This document shows positions 63,674-64,000 of a stretch of 64,000 bases of DNA, piece after piece. The DNA is from Paracoccus laeviglucosivorans (GTDB lineage: Bacteria; Pseudomonadota; Alphaproteobacteria; Rhodobacterales; Rhodobacteraceae), in assembly GCF_900182695.1 (NCBI RefSeq), contig NZ_FXTK01000005.1, forward strand, positions 124,001 to 188,000, given 5' to 3'. The notes under the pieces are model-generated. The model had not been told where the DNA came from. It was given only the letters and a program-made list of their open reading frames with translations, and did not search any database. Numbering within the stretch: the stretch's first letter is position 1; each line of letters starts with the position of its first letter. A program made the position numbers and the translations under genes.

Positions 63674-64000
63674 ATGTCCGAACATCTGATCCTTTCCGGC
63701 GCTCCCGAAGGTCTTGACGCTGCGCTGGTCGCGCGCGAACTGGGCCGTGGCCAACCCGTCATCCATATCGCCCGCGACGATCGCCGCATGGCCGCGATGC
63801 GCGCGGCATTGGCGTTTTTCGCACCCCAGACCGTGGTGCTGGAATTTCCGGCATGGGACACGACGCCCTATGACCGCGTGTCCCCCGCGGGCGGCGTGAT
63901 GGCGGCGCGGATGGCGGTGCTGACGGCCTTGGCCCATGGCGCGATCAAGGGGCCGTTCGTGCTGCTGACCACGCTGGCTGCCGCCATGCAGCGCGTGCCG
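63674..64000 (+). CDS. mfd: Transcription-repair coupling factor Mfd (N-terminal part, runs off window)
   Basis: The first 109 codons are in the window. The sequence LEFPAWDTTPYDRVSPAGG near residue 58-76 is the N-terminal UvrB-like region of Mfd, and the following MAARMAVLTALAHG and FVLLTTLAAAMQRVP fit the same domain. Mfd removes stalled RNA polymerase from damage and recruits UvrA; the RNA polymerase and helicase domains lie beyond the window. It starts close behind a -10-like box without an obvious ribosome-binding site. Confidence 0.9.
   Translation, partial: MSEHLILSGAPEGLDAALVARELGRGQPVIHIARDDRRMAAMRAALAFFAPQTVVLEFPAWDTTPYDRVSPAGGVMAARMAVLTALAHGAIKGPFVLLTTLAAAMQRVP

Overview
The window looks like a chromosomal segment of a Paracoccus-type alphaproteobacterium (Rhodobacterales, Paracoccaceae). 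The DNA is GC-rich with strong GC bias at third codon positions. The best single marker is cytochrome c oxidase subunit II (19011-19904): after removing a 28-residue signal peptide, its CuA ligands fall at mature C216, E218, C220, H224 and M227, the numbering used for Paracoccus denitrificans. Other alphaproteobacterial marks are a zinc-ligand-free HemB, MetZ, a GTTC-N7-GTTC LexA box before imuA-imuB-dnaE2, and the ctaC-ctaB-orf-ctaG-ctaE-surf1 order. Most of the window is core housekeeping DNA with no phage, insertion sequence, CRISPR array or tRNA that I can recognise.

Layout. 1-682: start of a TetR-family repressor gene diverging from a small exported protein, with a pair of palindromic operators between them. 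801-7559: carB, an APC-family permease on the minus strand, an 800-bp gene-free and compositionally odd stretch, and aroC. 7610-13610: the phosphate regulon pstSCAB-phoU-phoB behind a three-repeat Pho box; phoR is not present. 13671-18846 (minus): an OmpA-family protein with a giant Q/R/P/E-rich segment, dprA and tldD. 19011-27903: the cytochrome oxidase assembly cluster, thrC, an M16 peptidase, a GNAT acetyltransferase and a D-2-hydroxyacid dehydrogenase, many with overlapping stop/start codons. 27863-33149: LysR/DoxX divergent pair, metNIQ methionine uptake, tpiA, HesB/IscA protein. 33339-46430: rpsD, two poorly known proteins, aconitase, DUF1223, yciB, metZ, folE2, a UvrD helicase, and a divergent NmrA/HxlR pair. 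46461-47148: RNase P RNA and rpmG.

47218-52542 (minus) is the SOS mutagenesis cassette imuA-imuB-dnaE2. Immediately upstream, 52598-59731 (minus) is the main accessory region: a 1610-residue protein joining a sulfotransferase, coiled coil, WbsX-like domain, GT4 and GT2; a stand-alone sulfotransferase; and a sulfotransferase-like/AlgX-type acetyltransferase fusion. The three genes overlap or nearly touch, so they look like one surface-polysaccharide modification operon. This is the part of the window least like a textbook system.

59865-64000 returns to core genes: ssb, a lytic transglycosylase, a Ysc84-like lipoprotein, hemB, a small membrane protein, and the first 109 codons of mfd.

Small-scale signals include about ten intrinsic terminators, several paired inverted repeats between divergent regulator/target genes, a possible alternative-pairing leader before metN, and promoter placements suggesting leaderless mRNAs for uvrD and mfd. 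Start codons were chosen by ribosome-binding-site spacing and signal-peptide position, and often lie downstream of the longest reading frame. Several starts are GTG or TTG.
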